This document shows, one piece after another, positions 63,192 to 64,000 of a stretch of 64,000 bases of DNA (the stretch's first letter is position 1; the number at the start of each line of letters is the position of its first letter). Source of the stretch: Pseudonocardia ammonioxydans (GTDB lineage: Bacteria > Actinomycetota > Actinomycetes > Mycobacteriales > Pseudonocardiaceae); NCBI RefSeq assembly GCF_900115005.1, contig NZ_FOUY01000014.1, forward strand, positions 90,581 through 154,580, read 5' to 3'. Under the pieces are notes generated by a model. That model made no database searches. It had not been told where the DNA came from and saw only the letters and a list, made by a program, of their open reading frames with translations. Both the position numbers and the translations under genes were made by a program.

Positions 63192-63214
63192 ACTCGCCGG
63201 AAGGAGTGTCCGTC

Positions 63215-63529
63215 GTGGCCTGGATCTACCTGGTCGTCTCGGGAGTGCTGGAGACCGTCTGGGCGGCCGCCCTGTCCCAGAGCAAGGGGTTCACCCGGCT
63301 CACCCCCTCGATCGTCTTCGGGGTGGCGCTGCTGCTGAGCATGGGCGGGCTGTCGCTGGCCCTGCGCGAGCTGCCGGTCGGGACCGCGTACGCGGTCTGG
63401 GTCGGCATCGGTGCCGTCGGCACCGCCGCCTACGGGATGGTGGCGCTCGGCGAGCCGGCGACGACCGCGCGGCTGCTGTGCCTGCTCGCGATCGTCGGCG
63501 GCGTGGTGGGCCTGAAGGTGCTGAGCTGA
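63215..63529 (+). CDS. SMR-family guanidinium exporter (SugE/Gdx)
   Basis: 104 aa, four helices. VAWIYLVVSGVLETVWAAALSQSKGFTRL has the essential Glu of helix 1; ELPVGTAYAVWVGIGAVGTAAYGMVALGEP is the SMR core. With the riboswitch this marks a Gdx-type guanidinium/H+ antiporter rather than a drug pump. GTG 63215 lies 8 bases after AAGGAG and gives the standard length; GTG 63206 overlaps that site. Confidence 0.93.
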   Translation: MAWIYLVVSGVLETVWAAALSQSKGFTRLTPSIVFGVALLLSMGGLSLALRELPVGTAYAVWVGIGAVGTAAYGMVALGEPATTARLLCLLAIVGGVVGLKVLS

Positions 63530-63550
63530 GAGGCCCGGGCCGAGAGCACA

Positions 63551-63585
63551 GCGGGGCCGGCACCCCCAGGGGGTACCGGCCCCGC
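63551..63585. terminator. Bidirectional terminator
   Basis: GCGGGGCCGGCACCCCC and its near-complement (63569-63585, one mismatch) form a 17-bp stem with a one-base nominal loop, between the SMR gene and the convergent secreted-protein gene. Confidence 0.75.
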
Positions 63586-63601
63586 CGCTCGGGGGAGCCC
63601 C

Positions 63602-63916
63602 TTACTCGAAGGGTCCGTTGAGCAGGCCACCCACCGGGCCCTCGGCGTAGCCCGGGGTCAGTGCCGGGAACTCGACCTCGGTCCCGGCCACGCCCTCGGG
63701 CCGGTTGCCCGGCGAGTAGCTGTCGGCCGCGTCCAGCACGCCGTACCCGGCCGTGCCACCGATGGCACCGACCGCGTCCACCGCCTGGGTCGGGCTCTGC
63801 GTACTCGGGTAGCCGTGCCCGTCACCCTCCTCCGCGGCCGCCATCCCGGCCAGCGGGAACGCCACGGCACCCAGGGCGCCGACGGCGACCAACGAGCGTC
63901 GCATCCGGTTGTTCAT
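63602..63916 (-). CDS. Small secreted protein
   Basis: 104 aa. MNNRMRRSLVAVGALGAVAFPLAGMAAAEEG is a Sec signal peptide with likely cleavage after AAA. The mature part of about 76 residues is Gly/Pro-rich (DGHGYPSTQSPTQAVDAVG, PGYAEGPVGGLLNGPFE) with no motif or Cys. ATG 63916 follows GAAGGACGG. Function unknown. Its promoter would lie in the remaining 84 bases or beyond the window. Confidence 0.75.
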   Translation of the reverse strand: MNNRMRRSLVAVGALGAVAFPLAGMAAAEEGDGHGYPSTQSPTQAVDAVGAIGGTAGYGVLDAADSYSPGNRPEGVAGTEVEFPALTPGYAEGPVGGLLNGPFE

Positions 63917-64000
63917 CGCATCCGTCCTTCGGTTCGGGGAGCATTCCCCGCACGGCACCGCGGTGCCGTACGTCCGCGGCCGGTGGCCCGCGAAGGCGCA

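Overview
The window comes from a very GC-rich actinomycete chromosome. GTG starts are frequent, many genes have a -10 hexamer 6-8 bases ahead of the start codon with no Shine-Dalgarno (leaderless mRNAs), and there are a WhiA-type protein, a DUF5753 XRE regulator, DtxR-type metal boxes and an actinobacterial furA-catalase pair. A family of 45-bp intergenic palindromes whose translations read RGTLVAP/RVPLGA is a pattern I associate with Pseudonocardia. The genus is an inference; the sequence has no rRNA to settle it. I see no prophage, insertion sequence or CRISPR array. The content looks like ordinary chromosome with many small regulator-target modules.

Layout. 1-5.8 kb: an SOS-box-preceded conserved gene, topA, a YqeY-like gene, a metallophosphoesterase and tRNA-Pro(CGG). 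5.9-16.9 kb: flavin-binding PPOX protein, a frameshifted SDR gene with its TetR regulator and three matching operators, a Gfo/Idh/MocA oxidoreductase, a CPBP protease, a two-component system, an aminoglycoside-phosphotransferase-like kinase, a methyltransferase, an HD protein and a GlxA-type regulator. 16.8-21.5 kb (minus strand): small Cys protein -> divergent WhiA-like protein -> ATP-grasp ligase -> 674-aa protein with a Cys-His-Asn constellation. This is the most unusual unit in the window. 21.6-31.4 kb: TetR/quinone oxidoreductase, DUF1707 protein, LLM flavin monooxygenase, TetR, lipoprotein, S9 peptidase, TetR with a paired operator and its divergent membrane protein, ArsC-like reductase and a FucP-like transporter. 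31.5-36.3 kb: katA-furA, an MFS transporter running into a palindromic repeat cluster, and a membrane-anchored EEP phosphodiesterase. 36.4-42.4 kb: asd-lysC, a CGNR zinc-finger gene divergent from a small CxC protein, a His-rich peptide gene, and leuA with a leucine leader peptide. 42.7-50.4 kb: siderophore-binding lipoprotein with an iron box, DUF5753 regulator facing two micro-genes, recR-ybaB, an amidase, dnaX, SRP RNA and tRNA-Ser(GGA). 50.6-57.7 kb: GT39-type membrane glycosyltransferase, DHFR-like protein, ECF sigma with a zinc-finger/Asp23 fusion protein and a STAS protein, a small XRE protein, LysR/YeiH and DinB. 57.8-64 kb: second siderophore-binding lipoprotein with a DtxR/IdeR box, FhuF-like reductase, a four-gene Mn-type ABC uptake operon ending in a cupin, YnfA, a guanidine-III riboswitch ahead of an SMR exporter, and a small secreted protein.

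How the parts fit. Several modules concern metals and oxidative stress: two iron-siderophore binding proteins plus FhuF, Mn uptake, FurA-catalase and a His-rich peptide. Amino acid supply is represented by asd-lysC and leuA, both with visible expression devices (internal lysC start, leuA attenuator leader). The replication/repair set (topA, dnaX, ybaB, recR) is split by an amidase gene on the other strand. Start codons were moved inward wherever promoter position, ribosome binding site or family length argued for it; the reason is given in each entry.
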